This document shows, one piece after another, positions 9,856 to 18,930 of a DNA stretch of 64,000 nt. The notes below the pieces were generated by a model. That model saw only the letters and a program-made list of their open reading frames with translations, did not search any database and was not told where the DNA came from. The DNA is from Chitinivibrionales bacterium. Lineage in GTDB: Bacteria; Fibrobacterota; Chitinivibrionia; Chitinivibrionales; JANQEN01. The stretch spans positions 171,950 through 235,949 of the forward strand of contig JANQEN010000203.1 of NCBI GenBank assembly GCA_028278335.1, read 5' to 3'. A program made the position numbers and the translations under genes. The first letter of the stretch is position 1. Every line of letters begins with the position of its first letter.

Positions 9856-10488
9856 ATGGAAGCCATTGCTCGGTTCTTTCAGGAAGGTGGTATATGGATG
9901 TATGCGCTTGCCGGTGTTTCGGCATTCGCTATAGCCGTTTCTTTGGAGCGGTTGATCTATTTCTATATACATTGCCGAATAGACGCCAAAGCCTTGCTTA
10001 CACAGATCACCCGTCTCATCCGTAATGGGCAGATCGACCAAGCTCGTAAGATTTGCGCTCGGATGAAAAATCCTCTGGCACTCATATTAGAGGCGGCACT
10101 CTGGCACTTTATGCAAAATGAATCGGATCAGGACATTCAAAATGCTGTTGACGAAGTGGGACTTCGAGAGTTACCTAAAATCCAGAGGCGAACCCATTAT
10201 ATATCCCTCTTTGCAAACATTTCGACACTCATGGGCCTTTTGGGTACCATCTTTGGTTTACAATCGGCCTTTGATGCCCTGGCAACGGCTGACCCGTCAC
10301 AAAAGGCAATCGTCTTGGCCAAGGGTATCAGCATGGCCATGAACACTACAGCCATGGGTCTTATTGTGGCGATACCCTGTATGATTCTTTTCTCAATCCT
10401 GGGTGCTAAGGCAAATACCCTTATAGAGGAAATAGACGAAAGTTCGGTGCGGATGTTAAACTTCCTCTTCTCTATTCGACGATACTAA
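9856..10488 (+). CDS. MotA/TolQ/ExbB family proton-channel protein
   Basis: The 210-aa inner-membrane protein has the three-helix layout of ExbB/TolQ/AglR: helix 1 near residues 13-38, then a cytoplasmic loop, and helices 2 and 3 near 116-140 and 163-185. The family signature is visible as 'LMGLLGTIFGL' followed by 'AMNTTAMGLIVAIP'. These proteins form the pentameric part of a proton-driven motor with ExbD-type partners. The start is set by GGAG six nt upstream of the ATG. The genes that follow (two ExbD types and a TonB type) make up the rest of a complete energy-transducing unit, comparable in content to AglRQS with GltG/GltJ. Confidence 0.92.
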   Translation: MEAIARFFQEGGIWMYALAGVSAFAIAVSLERLIYFYIHCRIDAKALLTQITRLIRNGQIDQARKICARMKNPLALILEAALWHFMQNESDQDIQNAVDEVGLRELPKIQRRTHYISLFANISTLMGLLGTIFGLQSAFDALATADPSQKAIVLAKGISMAMNTTAMGLIVAIPCMILFSILGAKANTLIEEIDESSVRMLNFLFSIRRY

Positions 10489-10510
10489 ATTGAGGTAAGG
10501 ATACGTTTCC

Positions 10511-11011
10511 ATGAGTGGTGATCAAAAAAATATCAACCAAGCTTTTCCCGTAATGAAGCGGGCCAACAAGTCTTTGGGGGGTGATCTCGAAACCATTGAC
10601 CTTGATATGACACCGGTCATGAATCTTTTTATGGTTCTTATTCCCTTCCTTATGTCAATGGCTGTCTTTACCCATATCGCCATCATCGAATTCAATTTGC
10701 CACCAGCCCAGAGTGAACAGGTAGAAAGTGAGTCAAGCAAAGAGCTGGATATATCAATTGTGGTAAGTCAGGTTGGTTTTAGAATCGTTGGTACCGGCAA
10801 AAAGATGGATTTGGTGCCCAAGCTTGATGAGCGGTATCAACTTGACAAACTTCGCATGTTACTTAAAGCTATTAAATTTCAGTATCCTTCACAGACAAGC
10901 GTAGTATTAATATTCGATTCAAACACCCTCTATGATGATGTAATAAAATTTATGGACATTTGTCGAGAATCACAGTTCCCGGATATCGGCCTCTCAGGAG
11001 ACATCGGATGA
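10511..11011 (+). CDS. ExbD/TolR family protein (first copy)
   Basis: The 166-aa protein has a short cytoplasmic N-terminus, one membrane helix (about residues 35-60) and a periplasmic ExbD/TolR domain. The helix begins with the family motif 'LDMTPVMNLFMVL'. In most ExbD/TolR/MotB-like proteins the position of N38 is an aspartate that carries the protons, so this copy seems to lack that residue, while the second copy (11331-11849) keeps it. It overlaps the STAS gene by ATGA. The likely role is the motor's peptidoglycan-side or structural partner. The absence of Asp is seen directly; its consequence is inference. Confidence 0.88.
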   Translation: MSGDQKNINQAFPVMKRANKSLGGDLETIDLDMTPVMNLFMVLIPFLMSMAVFTHIAIIEFNLPPAQSEQVESESSKELDISIVVSQVGFRIVGTGKKMDLVPKLDERYQLDKLRMLLKAIKFQYPSQTSVVLIFDSNTLYDDVIKFMDICRESQFPDIGLSGDIG

Positions 11012-11334
11012 CCTTTAAGCTAAAGATGAAAAAGTATAAAAGTATTCCTGTTGTTAAGATAATTGGCGACATGGCATCACAGAATATTACCATATTGTCT
11101 AAAAAATTAGAAGCCCTTTCCCAAAGTAACCATGACATTATTGTTGTTGATTTAAACGAAACCACTTATATAGACAGTCATGGGCTGGGTGTCATGGTCT
11201 ATGCATGGAAAATGATGGAGAAAAAAAATAAACGTCTGATTTTTCTGAATTCTCAGGAATTTCTTAGATCAATGTTTGAGGGAACAAACCTTGATCAGGT
11301 ATTGACTATTGTCGATGATTTGGAAAAACTATGA
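11008..11334 (+). CDS. STAS-domain protein (anti-sigma-factor-antagonist-like)
   Basis: The start is ATG 11008, which overlaps the exbD-like stop (ATGA) and has CAGGAG eight nt upstream; an earlier in-frame start at 10960 lies deep in the upstream gene. The 108-aa product is a single STAS domain with 'IIVVDLNETTYIDSHGLGVMV'-type core; S57 of the short motif 'IDSHGLG' aligns with the serine phosphorylated in SpoIIAA/RsbV. It has no membrane segment. STAS proteins are usually partners of HPK-type kinases and phosphatases or sit in transporters. Here it is coupled on both sides to ExbD-like genes, so it may gate the motor or link it to a signalling switch. Confidence 0.9.
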   Translation: MTFKLKMKKYKSIPVVKIIGDMASQNITILSKKLEALSQSNHDIIVVDLNETTYIDSHGLGVMVYAWKMMEKKNKRLIFLNSQEFLRSMFEGTNLDQVLTIVDDLEKL

Positions 11335-11849
11335 GCTTTCCCGTTTCAAAATCTAATCTTAAGCAGCTTAAAAAGGCGCGAGGCAAAAAGAACCTTAAAG
11401 CTTTTAAACCGCAATTGACCTCCTTGGTTGACGTGATGACCATTCTGCTTATTTACCTGCTTAAAAGTTTCTCCTCAGAAGGTGAAATTGTTACGGTTTC
11501 AAAAAATCTCATTCTGCCAGAATCATCGGCAAAAAAGCGACCGGAACTTACGGTTGTTTTAACGGTAAATAACGACTACATTTTAGCGGAGGAGAAGAAG
11601 ATCGTTGCTGTTGACAAGGTGCTCTCTTCGGATGAGTTGGTTATTGAAGAGTTAAATGTCTGGCTTGAAAATCGTCGTCAATTGACCCAGCACCATGACC
11701 AGTATCGTAATGAGAAAAAGTTTTCCGGAGATGTCACCATTCAGGCAGATAAACGGGTTCGATTTCGGCTTCTTAAAAAAATTATGTATACCTGTGGTAG
11801 ACAGGAATACAACAACTTTTCTCTGGCTGTACAAAAACGAGAGGAATAA
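11331..11849 (+). CDS. ExbD/TolR family protein (second copy)
   Basis: The 172-aa protein starts by an ATGA overlap with the STAS gene. A basic N-terminal segment of about 27 residues precedes one membrane helix with the family motif 'LTSLVDVMTILLIYLL'; D34 is the conserved membrane aspartate expected to carry protons. The rest is a periplasmic ExbD-like domain. With two ExbD-like subunits, one with and one without the aspartate, the motor looks heteromeric, as in the AglQ/AglS pair of Myxococcus. The gene is followed 5 nt later by the TonB-like gene. Confidence 0.88.
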   Translation: MSFPVSKSNLKQLKKARGKKNLKAFKPQLTSLVDVMTILLIYLLKSFSSEGEIVTVSKNLILPESSAKKRPELTVVLTVNNDYILAEEKKIVAVDKVLSSDELVIEELNVWLENRRQLTQHHDQYRNEKKFSGDVTIQADKRVRFRLLKKIMYTCGRQEYNNFSLAVQKREE

Positions 11850-11854
11850 CAGTC

Positions 11855-12901
11855 GTGCAAAACAGTGATATTGTTGTCGTAGGAAACTCACTTGCTGGAG
11901 GTGCGCAAAAGGCACTCCTTAAGCAAGTACGGGGATCCTTTTGGCGAAAGCTCGACACACGCATGGCTCTTATTGCCCTATTTTCAGTTCTTATTCATGC
12001 TCTGCTTTTAATTCGACTCAATACCATTGAGGTTAAGCCAGTAGAACCTGCTGTAATAGAACGAATGCCAGAGCGATTGGCTAAACTCATTGTTGAAAAA
12101 CCAATCCCAAAAGCTGAGACAAAACCAAAAGTAGCTGATAACACCGCAACAAAGAAAAATGAAACAACAGCCCAAGAAAAGTCAGCGACTTCACCAACTG
12201 CGACAAAAAAGACCATGGACCGAAAAACCGCTAAAAAGGCAGTAGCCAGAAGAGCTGCGCGGGTTGAAAAAAAAATAAGAACCGTCGGTGTGCTAGGAAT
12301 GTTAACCGGTGTGGGTGCAACAGCCAAGGGGCAGTCAGTGGTTGATGTGTTAGGAAACATTCACAACAAAAAGGAACGGCATCAGGACCTTGAAAAGGCG
12401 CTCTCTAACATGTCCGGTCTTCAACAGACTAAAAACCTTAAAGTGATGAATCGTAAGCTTATTCGTAGCAAGGATGTGTCGATCAGTCATAAGCAGAGTA
12501 TTGATAACTTGGTAGCAAGTATTGGTCTTGCCAAGACAAACACCTTTTCAAAGAAAGGCAACTTCATAATTCAACGTCCCGAAAGTATTGAGGGAGCAGC
12601 TTCATCCAACACAAAGCGAAATAACTCAGCTATAAATAAAATTGTCAGTAGACATAAAACCAGTATTCGCATGAGCTACGAAAAATATCTCAACCGCGTT
12701 CCCGATTTGGCAGGAAAAATAACCATTCGTTTTACCATATCTTCAGCAGGGCGGGTAATCTCGGTTGACATTATCGAAAACACAACCAACAATGAACAAT
12801 TGGTTAGAGATATTCTTCGAAAAGTCAAAATGTGGCGTTTTGATTCGATCCCCGAGGGAGATGTTACGGTCACCTATCCCTTTGTTTTTAGGCCCTCCTG
12901 A
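11855..12901 (+). CDS. TonB/AgmX-PglI-type energy-transducing protein
   Basis: The 348-aa product (GTG start, GAGG 10 nt upstream) has a single N-terminal membrane helix at about residues 33-52 and then a Lys/Pro/Ala/Thr-rich periplasm-spanning linker ('KPIPKAETKPK' and similar). The C-terminal domain (about 270-348) has the TonB-like pattern 'GKITIRFTIS..GRVISVDIIENTT' and ends 'VTYPFVFRPS', typical of the AgmX/PglI C-terminal domain found in gliding proteins. It probably transmits motor energy from the ExbB/ExbD complex to periplasmic or outer-membrane partners. It closes the motor operon, 17 nt before the Wza-like gene. Confidence 0.85.
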   Translation: MQNSDIVVVGNSLAGGAQKALLKQVRGSFWRKLDTRMALIALFSVLIHALLLIRLNTIEVKPVEPAVIERMPERLAKLIVEKPIPKAETKPKVADNTATKKNETTAQEKSATSPTATKKTMDRKTAKKAVARRAARVEKKIRTVGVLGMLTGVGATAKGQSVVDVLGNIHNKKERHQDLEKALSNMSGLQQTKNLKVMNRKLIRSKDVSISHKQSIDNLVASIGLAKTNTFSKKGNFIIQRPESIEGAASSNTKRNNSAINKIVSRHKTSIRMSYEKYLNRVPDLAGKITIRFTISSAGRVISVDIIENTTNNEQLVRDILRKVKMWRFDSIPEGDVTVTYPFVFRPS

Positions 12902-12918
12902 GAAAGAAAGGTCTTTGC

Positions 12919-13815
12919 ATGAAGAAATTATTATATCCTGGCATACTGTTTCTGAGCCTAATACTCCCCATGCAGGCTGCCATCATCAAGTCAGGGAGCG
13001 TTATTGACATACAGGTACAATCTCACCCAGAGTTTTCTGGTAGGTTCACGGTAAACGAACAGGGGACCATTGAATATCCTCTCCTTGCTGATGAGATAAT
13101 CAATAATATCACTACCTCTGAATTGATGAGTGAGTTGACCTTTAAATTGGCTAAACATATTGATAACCCCTTAGTCTTAATCTCTTTAGTGGAAAAACCA
13201 AACATCACTGTTTCCGTTCTTGGACAAGTAGTTAATCCCGGCCCGATTGAAACCTATTATGGTGCGACGTTGCAGGAGGTTATTAAGCTCGCTGGTGGGC
13301 CAACCGAATTTGCTGATTTGCAGCAGGTGAAAATAATTCGTAAAGGGGGCAGTGATATGACTGCCCAATTTTTCAATCTCAAGGAGTTTTTAAAACAGGG
13401 ACGCTTTGATGAGATGGTACGACTTGAGCCAGATGATATTGTCATTCTACTCTCTCAAGAACGAATGCGGAAAGTGAAAGTGATTGGTGCGGTTAACAAA
13501 CCGGGATTTTTTGATTTAGAGGAAAAGATCAACATTTTTGAATTGATCTATCTGGCTGGAGGACCAGCAGAAAAAGCCGATCTCTCACGGGTAAGACGTT
13601 TTTTTAAAAGCGAGGGCAAAACAATTGAAGAGGTGATTAATATTCAATCCTATATTGACAAAGGTTCGATGGATAAAATCCCCTTTGTAGAGGAAGGTGA
13701 TGTTATCATTATCTATTCCAAATGGTTTGATTGGAAGATATTTATGAGTATCCTGAGCAATGTACTTCTCTTTGTTGTCACTATTCAATCACTCAGCGGA
13801 GCGATCGGGAATTGA
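12919..13815 (+). CDS. Wza-like polysaccharide export protein (first cluster)
   Basis: The 298-aa secreted protein has a signal peptide (1-20), then the polysaccharide-export domain ('GSVIDIQVQSHPEFSGRFTV') and two SLBB segments ('VSVLGQVVNPGPIETY' and 'VKVIGAVNKPGFFDL'). A hydrophobic helix lies at about 273-296. Members form the periplasmic/outer-membrane exit channel for capsule or exopolysaccharide. No lipobox is visible, unlike E. coli Wza. The stop overlaps the next gene's TTG start (TTGA). Its place directly behind the motor operon, with AGAAAGAAAGG as ribosome site, suggests co-expression with it. Confidence 0.9.
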   Translation: MKKLLYPGILFLSLILPMQAAIIKSGSVIDIQVQSHPEFSGRFTVNEQGTIEYPLLADEIINNITTSELMSELTFKLAKHIDNPLVLISLVEKPNITVSVLGQVVNPGPIETYYGATLQEVIKLAGGPTEFADLQQVKIIRKGGSDMTAQFFNLKEFLKQGRFDEMVRLEPDDIVILLSQERMRKVKVIGAVNKPGFFDLEEKINIFELIYLAGGPAEKADLSRVRRFFKSEGKTIEEVINIQSYIDKGSMDKIPFVEEGDVIIIYSKWFDWKIFMSILSNVLLFVVTIQSLSGAIGN

Positions 13816-15992
13816 ACAAAACAAAACCCTCTAATATCAACAAAATTAAAACCGATATTCGGCTAAAGGATTATATCTCCATAATCCAGCGACGGATGCT
13901 CGTCATCATAGTCTCTGTTTTGTCCTTAGTTTTTTCCACAGTCTTTTATGTTTTCCAAATCGAAGATGTATACGAATCCTATTCCACACTGGTTTTAGAA
14001 GAGAATAATCCTGTAATGAATTCGGTGATTAACGCTGGTGTAGGCGGACGCTCGTTGAGCTATTATCAGGGTATTCTTAACAGTCGCACCTTTATTGAAC
14101 TGGTTCTGGACAGTATTGGTTTGGACATGTATCAGGCAGCCTTTCCAAAAATTAGTCGGGATGAGGCCTTTGATTACACCCGAGATAACCTCTCGCTTCG
14201 AAAGACCTCCTATGCCTCTTTTTTAAGACTTAATTCCCAGGCAAATACGCGGGAGCTGTCCTACTTTATGGCAACAATTGCAACCGACCTCTTTCGTAAA
14301 CGATGTCGTGAAGTAGAATCGGAGGAGTCCAGGCGAGCTGTTGTCGAAATAGAAAAACAACTTGAGATAATACGTCAAAAGTTAGAAAAGGCAGAGCAGG
14401 ATTATCGCACCTTTAAAGAACAAAGTGGAAATATCTTTGAGGGTACGACACCAGAACTCAAGACACTTCAGGAAGCATATGCTGAAAACTTGGCTCAGTT
14501 GGGAGTACGAGAGGCGGACTTAAAAGCTGAAAAGGTTCAATTGGCTCGATTAGAAGCCAATATTACACCGGTACAAACAAAAAAATCTCCCGAAGTGTTA
14601 AAGCTTCGATCTAGACTTAAGGAGTTAGAAAAAGAACGGATCCGTTTGGAAAATTTAGGAATTCGACTCTCTACCATGTCAACCATTGACAGGGAGATTA
14701 AGGAAGTTGAAACAGAGCTACTACAAAATAGACAGAGTGACAAGGACAAAAAGAAACCCAGTCCCAACACCATTCATCAATGGCAAAACCTTCGAAAGTC
14801 GGTTATTAACAAAGAAGCCGAGTTGGCTCTCTTTAAGCGTCGATTAGAGTCATACAAGCGAGCAATTGACAATTACAAGAAAAAAAATCCCGAGATACTC
14901 AGCCAATCCTTGGAGCTCCTTCGTTTAAAACGCTCTAAAGAGGTGTATGAAAATATCTATAACATTCTTTTGGAAAAAACAGAGGAGCAAAGAATTCGAA
15001 GTGCCTCCAGTGGTGCTGGGATCAAAATCGTTGATATTGCCCGTATGCCTGACTCCCCTATTCCAAAGAATGAGACCCGTTATTACTTTTTAGGAGTAAT
15101 ACTTGGTCTTGCTCTAGGTTTGAGTCTGGCCTTTATTTTAGAATTTAATGACACCACCATAAAATCCAATGAAGACATCGAACGTCATCTACAGTTGGCA
15201 GTATTAGGAACCATACCGCACATGACTTACAATAAGCGGGAAGATATCAAGGTTAAACGAGTTATCTCTAAATCTCGCAACAATAAAATAACGACCCACT
15301 ATCCACGCCATTTATTAAATTTTTATGGTGATGAGTCGGTAACCGCCGAGGCCTATCGTTCTTTACGAACGAACCTCTCCTTTGTCAGCCCCGACAATCC
15401 CATCCAAAGTATGCTCGTAACGTCGGCTGGCCCATCGGAAGGTAAATCTCTCTCTATTGCAAATCTGGCTTTGGCCTATGCACAGATGGGTAAAAAGACA
15501 ATCCTCATAGATGCTGATTTAAGGCGCCCCGTTATGCATTATGTTTTTGGCGTAAAACGAGAACCAGGTCTATCTGATCTTTTTGTCAATGACATGGATT
15601 ACAAGGCGGTGATACAACCAAGTGGTAAAGAAAATCTCTCGATCATTACTGCCGGAACCTTTACACCAAATCCAGCTGAGCTTATTGGCTCTCATAAAAT
15701 GACAACCCATATTGACTATTTCAAAAATAATTATGATATTGTATTCTTTGACACACCACCAATTATTGCGGTAACAGATGCGACCCTTCTTGGAACGAAA
15801 CTAGATGGCCTTCTTCTGATACTACGATCGCATAAAACATCACGGGAAGTGGCAGAGCAGGCTATTAATAATCTGAGAAATGTGGGAGTAAAATGCCTTG
15901 GTGCGGTACTCAATGACATTAACCTCTCACACCGTTACTCCTCCTATGGTTATTATAAATATTATTATCACTACTACAAATCTAAGGTTTAA
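13812..15992 (+). CDS. Wzc-like chain-length determinant / bacterial tyrosine kinase
   Basis: I place the start at TTG 13812 (TTGA overlap with the Wza stop); an earlier start at 13731 would cover a third of the Wza helix. The 726-aa protein has a Wzz domain with two membrane helices (about 28-50 and 428-450) around a long coiled coil, then a cytosolic BY-kinase: Walker A 'GPSEGKS' (about 540), Walker A' 'ILIDADLRRP', Walker B 'IVFFDTPP'. The C-terminus ends in a tyrosine cluster ('YGYYKYYYHYY') that is the usual autophosphorylation tail. It should control polymer length and export with the Wza-like partner. Confidence 0.92.
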   Translation: MNKTKPSNINKIKTDIRLKDYISIIQRRMLVIIVSVLSLVFSTVFYVFQIEDVYESYSTLVLEENNPVMNSVINAGVGGRSLSYYQGILNSRTFIELVLDSIGLDMYQAAFPKISRDEAFDYTRDNLSLRKTSYASFLRLNSQANTRELSYFMATIATDLFRKRCREVESEESRRAVVEIEKQLEIIRQKLEKAEQDYRTFKEQSGNIFEGTTPELKTLQEAYAENLAQLGVREADLKAEKVQLARLEANITPVQTKKSPEVLKLRSRLKELEKERIRLENLGIRLSTMSTIDREIKEVETELLQNRQSDKDKKKPSPNTIHQWQNLRKSVINKEAELALFKRRLESYKRAIDNYKKKNPEILSQSLELLRLKRSKEVYENIYNILLEKTEEQRIRSASSGAGIKIVDIARMPDSPIPKNETRYYFLGVILGLALGLSLAFILEFNDTTIKSNEDIERHLQLAVLGTIPHMTYNKREDIKVKRVISKSRNNKITTHYPRHLLNFYGDESVTAEAYRSLRTNLSFVSPDNPIQSMLVTSAGPSEGKSLSIANLALAYAQMGKKTILIDADLRRPVMHYVFGVKREPGLSDLFVNDMDYKAVIQPSGKENLSIITAGTFTPNPAELIGSHKMTTHIDYFKNNYDIVFFDTPPIIAVTDATLLGTKLDGLLLILRSHKTSREVAEQAINNLRNVGVKCLGAVLNDINLSHRYSSYGYYKYYYHYYKSKV

Positions 15993-15994
15993 AA

Positions 15995-16885
15995 ATGCCT
16001 CGCTCCTCTAAAGATGGATGGGACAAAAGAGATTTTTCTGAGGCGCTCCATAGAAAAGGTAAGTGGCAAACAAAGATATCCCTAACCCGTTTTACCCCTA
16101 TACGTGCACTCTGGAACTATTGCTCCTATAAACGAAGTGGTGTTGATACGCTTGCTCAAAAAAGTAAAAAAAGCAAGGTTGTTTTAGATTTAGGAAGTGG
16201 GAATTGTGCTTATACACACTGGTTTTTAGGGAAAAACAATGCACCACTAATCGTAGCATCTGACTGGTCCTTTACAGCCCTTAAAAGCGCTCCTCCCCCC
16301 AAAGGGGGAAAGCTCTTAAAAGTGTGCGCCGATGCCCATTGTCTACCCTTTAAATCTGAATGCTTTGACACACTTTTTTCTATTGATACTCTGGGCCATG
16401 TTGAGTCAATTAATAGTGTACTAGATGAATTGGCTCGAGTGTCACAGAATAAAGCCAATATCTTTTTACACAGTGAATGTAGTGACTACAAAAAGATCTG
16501 GCCTGATCGAAGCCTCATTCGCAATATAGGAAGAGATATCCTTGCTGATCATGACGGTCACTTCTCGCTCATACCCAGTAGTCAACTCTACACTCTATAC
16601 AGTCGTCGATTTAATGTTCTAAAGTTTACCAATCCTGCAGGGCTATTGGGCTGGCTTTTGGGTTACCCAGAAAAGTATCGATTGGCCTTTAAACGCGCAG
16701 AAAAACCATTCCTTCTCATGGTTACTACTCTTTTTTCATGGATTAAAAAGGTCCCCCTATTAAGGGCCCTTCTCAAAATTGTCAATGCAACCACAAACCA
16801 TGGGGAACTTTTTTTAGGGCTGTCCGGTGGAGGTTCCTGCTTTGCTGAGTTGAAAAAGTATTCCTCCGCTTCCTCGAAAAACTAA
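15995..16885 (+). CDS. SAM-dependent methyltransferase
   Basis: The 296-aa cytosolic protein has a class I methyltransferase core: motif I 'VVLDLGSGNCAY' (about 58-69), motif II 'IVASDWS' and a motif IV-like 'CFDTLFSIDTLGHV'. It starts 2 nt after the kinase stop. Within a glycan cluster it most likely methylates a sugar or lipid-linked intermediate, but the substrate cannot be read from sequence. The C-terminal third is basic with a hydrophobic stretch that could give peripheral membrane binding. Confidence 0.82.
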   Translation: MPRSSKDGWDKRDFSEALHRKGKWQTKISLTRFTPIRALWNYCSYKRSGVDTLAQKSKKSKVVLDLGSGNCAYTHWFLGKNNAPLIVASDWSFTALKSAPPPKGGKLLKVCADAHCLPFKSECFDTLFSIDTLGHVESINSVLDELARVSQNKANIFLHSECSDYKKIWPDRSLIRNIGRDILADHDGHFSLIPSSQLYTLYSRRFNVLKFTNPAGLLGWLLGYPEKYRLAFKRAEKPFLLMVTTLFSWIKKVPLLRALLKIVNATTNHGELFLGLSGGGSCFAELKKYSSASSKN

Positions 16886-16903
16886 TCAATACAGAGGGTA
16901 GGT

Positions 16904-17833
16904 TTGGCACAACAACGACTTTCTCTGATCATTGCAACTTATAATCGTCACGACTCTTTAGAGCGCCTTTTTAGCTCTATCTTTTCTAGCGACTCTGCTC
17001 CATTTGAAACCATTGTTGTTGATCAGTCACCGAATAGCCAAATTAAATCGCAGAAGTTCAAAGAAAAGTTTCCCTCAGTAATCTATGTATGTGTAAAGCG
17101 ACCGAACCTACCAGCTGCGAGAAACAGGGGTATACGGGTAAGTAAAGGGGATATACTTGTGTTTATTGATGATGATGCGACAGTTGATAAAACATGTCTT
17201 GCCAACCATAGCATCATGCATAAAAATCAAAACATTCATGCGGTTGCCGGTCGTATTCGTCAAATGAATGAACCTGACTGGGCAAAAATAACCTCGGTTA
17301 CCTCTATCAACACTGAAACTGGAGAAGCTATTGGTAACTTTGATTTAGATTTTACTGGAAAGGTGCTCTACGCCTCTGGCGGACACATGTCGATAAAACG
17401 TTCGGTATTTGAAAGGTTTGGACTATTTAATGAATATTTTTCTGGTAATGCCCTCTTTGAGGATGTGGAATTCTTTCATCGTATCCGTAAAGGTGGATGT
17501 ACCATTCAGTATAACTCTGAAGCTCTGATTTATCACTATCCCCAGGACACTGGTGGGTGTCATAGGACAACGGGAAACCCTTATCTCCTTGAGCGACTGC
17601 ATAACTATTTACTTAATTACCTTCTCCACCACAACCTCATTCCTTCTAAAGAGAGTATTCGTTACACAAGAAATTTAATAGAATTTATCACGCGAACAAA
17701 AAATAATCGTCATAGCGTTTTAAAATTGGCACATTGTGTGACCACTCTTTTGCGTGCCTATGGTCATGCATTATTCTCTCCATTAACCATACAAAAATTA
17801 AAGCCCCAATCCCTTCAGGACGGTACACAATGA
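16904..17833 (+). CDS. Family 2 glycosyltransferase
   Basis: The 309-aa protein starts at TTG 16904 behind a GAGGG site. It has a GT-A fold: 'LSLIIATYNRHDSLERL' at the N-terminus, the metal-binding 'VFIDDDATV' near residue 87 and a 'GNALFEDVEFFHRI' acceptor/catalytic region resembling the ED(x)E motif. No membrane helices are evident. It adds a sugar from a nucleotide donor to a growing glycan; the sugar is unknown. The stop overlaps the next gene's ATG (ATGA). Confidence 0.88.
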   Translation: MAQQRLSLIIATYNRHDSLERLFSSIFSSDSAPFETIVVDQSPNSQIKSQKFKEKFPSVIYVCVKRPNLPAARNRGIRVSKGDILVFIDDDATVDKTCLANHSIMHKNQNIHAVAGRIRQMNEPDWAKITSVTSINTETGEAIGNFDLDFTGKVLYASGGHMSIKRSVFERFGLFNEYFSGNALFEDVEFFHRIRKGGCTIQYNSEALIYHYPQDTGGCHRTTGNPYLLERLHNYLLNYLLHHNLIPSKESIRYTRNLIEFITRTKNNRHSVLKLAHCVTTLLRAYGHALFSPLTIQKLKPQSLQDGTQ

Positions 17834-18930
17834 AAGTGGCTTGGCTTTATCCCTTGCATGAACGGTGTGGAATCTCTCTCTATTCAAAGGAATATGTATT
17901 AGCACTTTCACCAATTATTGAGATTGAGAGTTTTGATATTTTAGAGGTAATGCGAAAACCAGCACTTTTTAAGGAAAGATTAAACTCATGTGATGCTCTC
18001 CATATACAGTATGAGACTTCATTCTTTCTTAAGGTAAAAAAGGATTCCTTTCAAAACTTAACACGCTTGATTAAAAAGCCAATAATAGTGAGCCTCCATG
18101 AGGTTTACCAGTCATTTCCTGGAGTCTTTCCTCGTGAGAATATTCCTGGCAAAGGTATAGTAAAAACTATTCGAGAGATTCTTTATGATTGGCGCCATCC
18201 CTACCAAACTCGCTATCGATTACATTGCTCCCATGGTTTTTATGCAACTCACTTACTTACCCACTATACTTTTCAAAAAAAGATTCTGACTCACCAAGAT
18301 ATTGACAATCAGAAAATAGACACCATCCCTTTACCAGCACAACCACGACCATCCAAACCTCCGATGTTAGATAGCAAAAACAAAAAGATTCAGTTGGGAA
18401 CAATGGGCTTTATTAACCCCAATTTTGATTACAAATTACTCTTCGCATCATTGACAAAGCTTACACATCCTTGGACCTTTACCTGGATTGGTGGTATCAG
18501 GCGAGAGGAGGACCAACATCTTCTTGATTCATTGCAAAAGAGAATTGCCGATCTTGGATGGGAGGATTGTTTTGTAATCACCGGGTGGGTGCCTCAAGCA
18601 ACACTAGAAAAAAAACTAAAAAAGATCGATATTTATTTAGCTCTTTTTAAAGAACGAAGCTCTTCTGCAAGTTTAATTAGAGCGCTTAGTGCTGGAAAAC
18701 TCATCTGTGCAACTAAATTACCGCTCACAGAGGAGTTAGTTTCACAGAGAAAAATTATGAAGGTTGTTAATGCCTCACCAAAATCGGTTGTTGATACAAT
18801 CGAGCATCTGATTACTGATGACAATGAAAGACAGTTGATATATAATCAAGCCAGTGAGTATTGTAAAGAGCATTCAATTTCTCATTGTGCAGAAAAACTG
18901 GTTGATTGTTACAGGAGTGTTTTGTCGTGA
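17830..18930 (+). CDS. Family 4 (GT-B) glycosyltransferase
   Basis: The start is ATG 17830, an ATGA overlap with the GT2 gene; an earlier in-frame start (17734) would overlap that gene by 100 nt. The 366-aa product reads as a GT-B enzyme: N-terminal 'MKVAWLYPLHERCGISLYSKE' style acceptor domain, then C-terminal 'LGTMGFINPNFDYKLLF', 'VITGWVPQATLEK' and 'LFKERSSSASLIRALSAGK'. The usual E-x7-E is degenerate (ERSSSASL). It is a polysaccharide assembly enzyme of unknown specificity, coupled on both sides to other transferases. Confidence 0.82.
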   Translation: MKVAWLYPLHERCGISLYSKEYVLALSPIIEIESFDILEVMRKPALFKERLNSCDALHIQYETSFFLKVKKDSFQNLTRLIKKPIIVSLHEVYQSFPGVFPRENIPGKGIVKTIREILYDWRHPYQTRYRLHCSHGFYATHLLTHYTFQKKILTHQDIDNQKIDTIPLPAQPRPSKPPMLDSKNKKIQLGTMGFINPNFDYKLLFASLTKLTHPWTFTWIGGIRREEDQHLLDSLQKRIADLGWEDCFVITGWVPQATLEKKLKKIDIYLALFKERSSSASLIRALSAGKLICATKLPLTEELVSQRKIMKVVNASPKSVVDTIEHLITDDNERQLIYNQASEYCKEHSISHCAEKLVDCYRSVLS

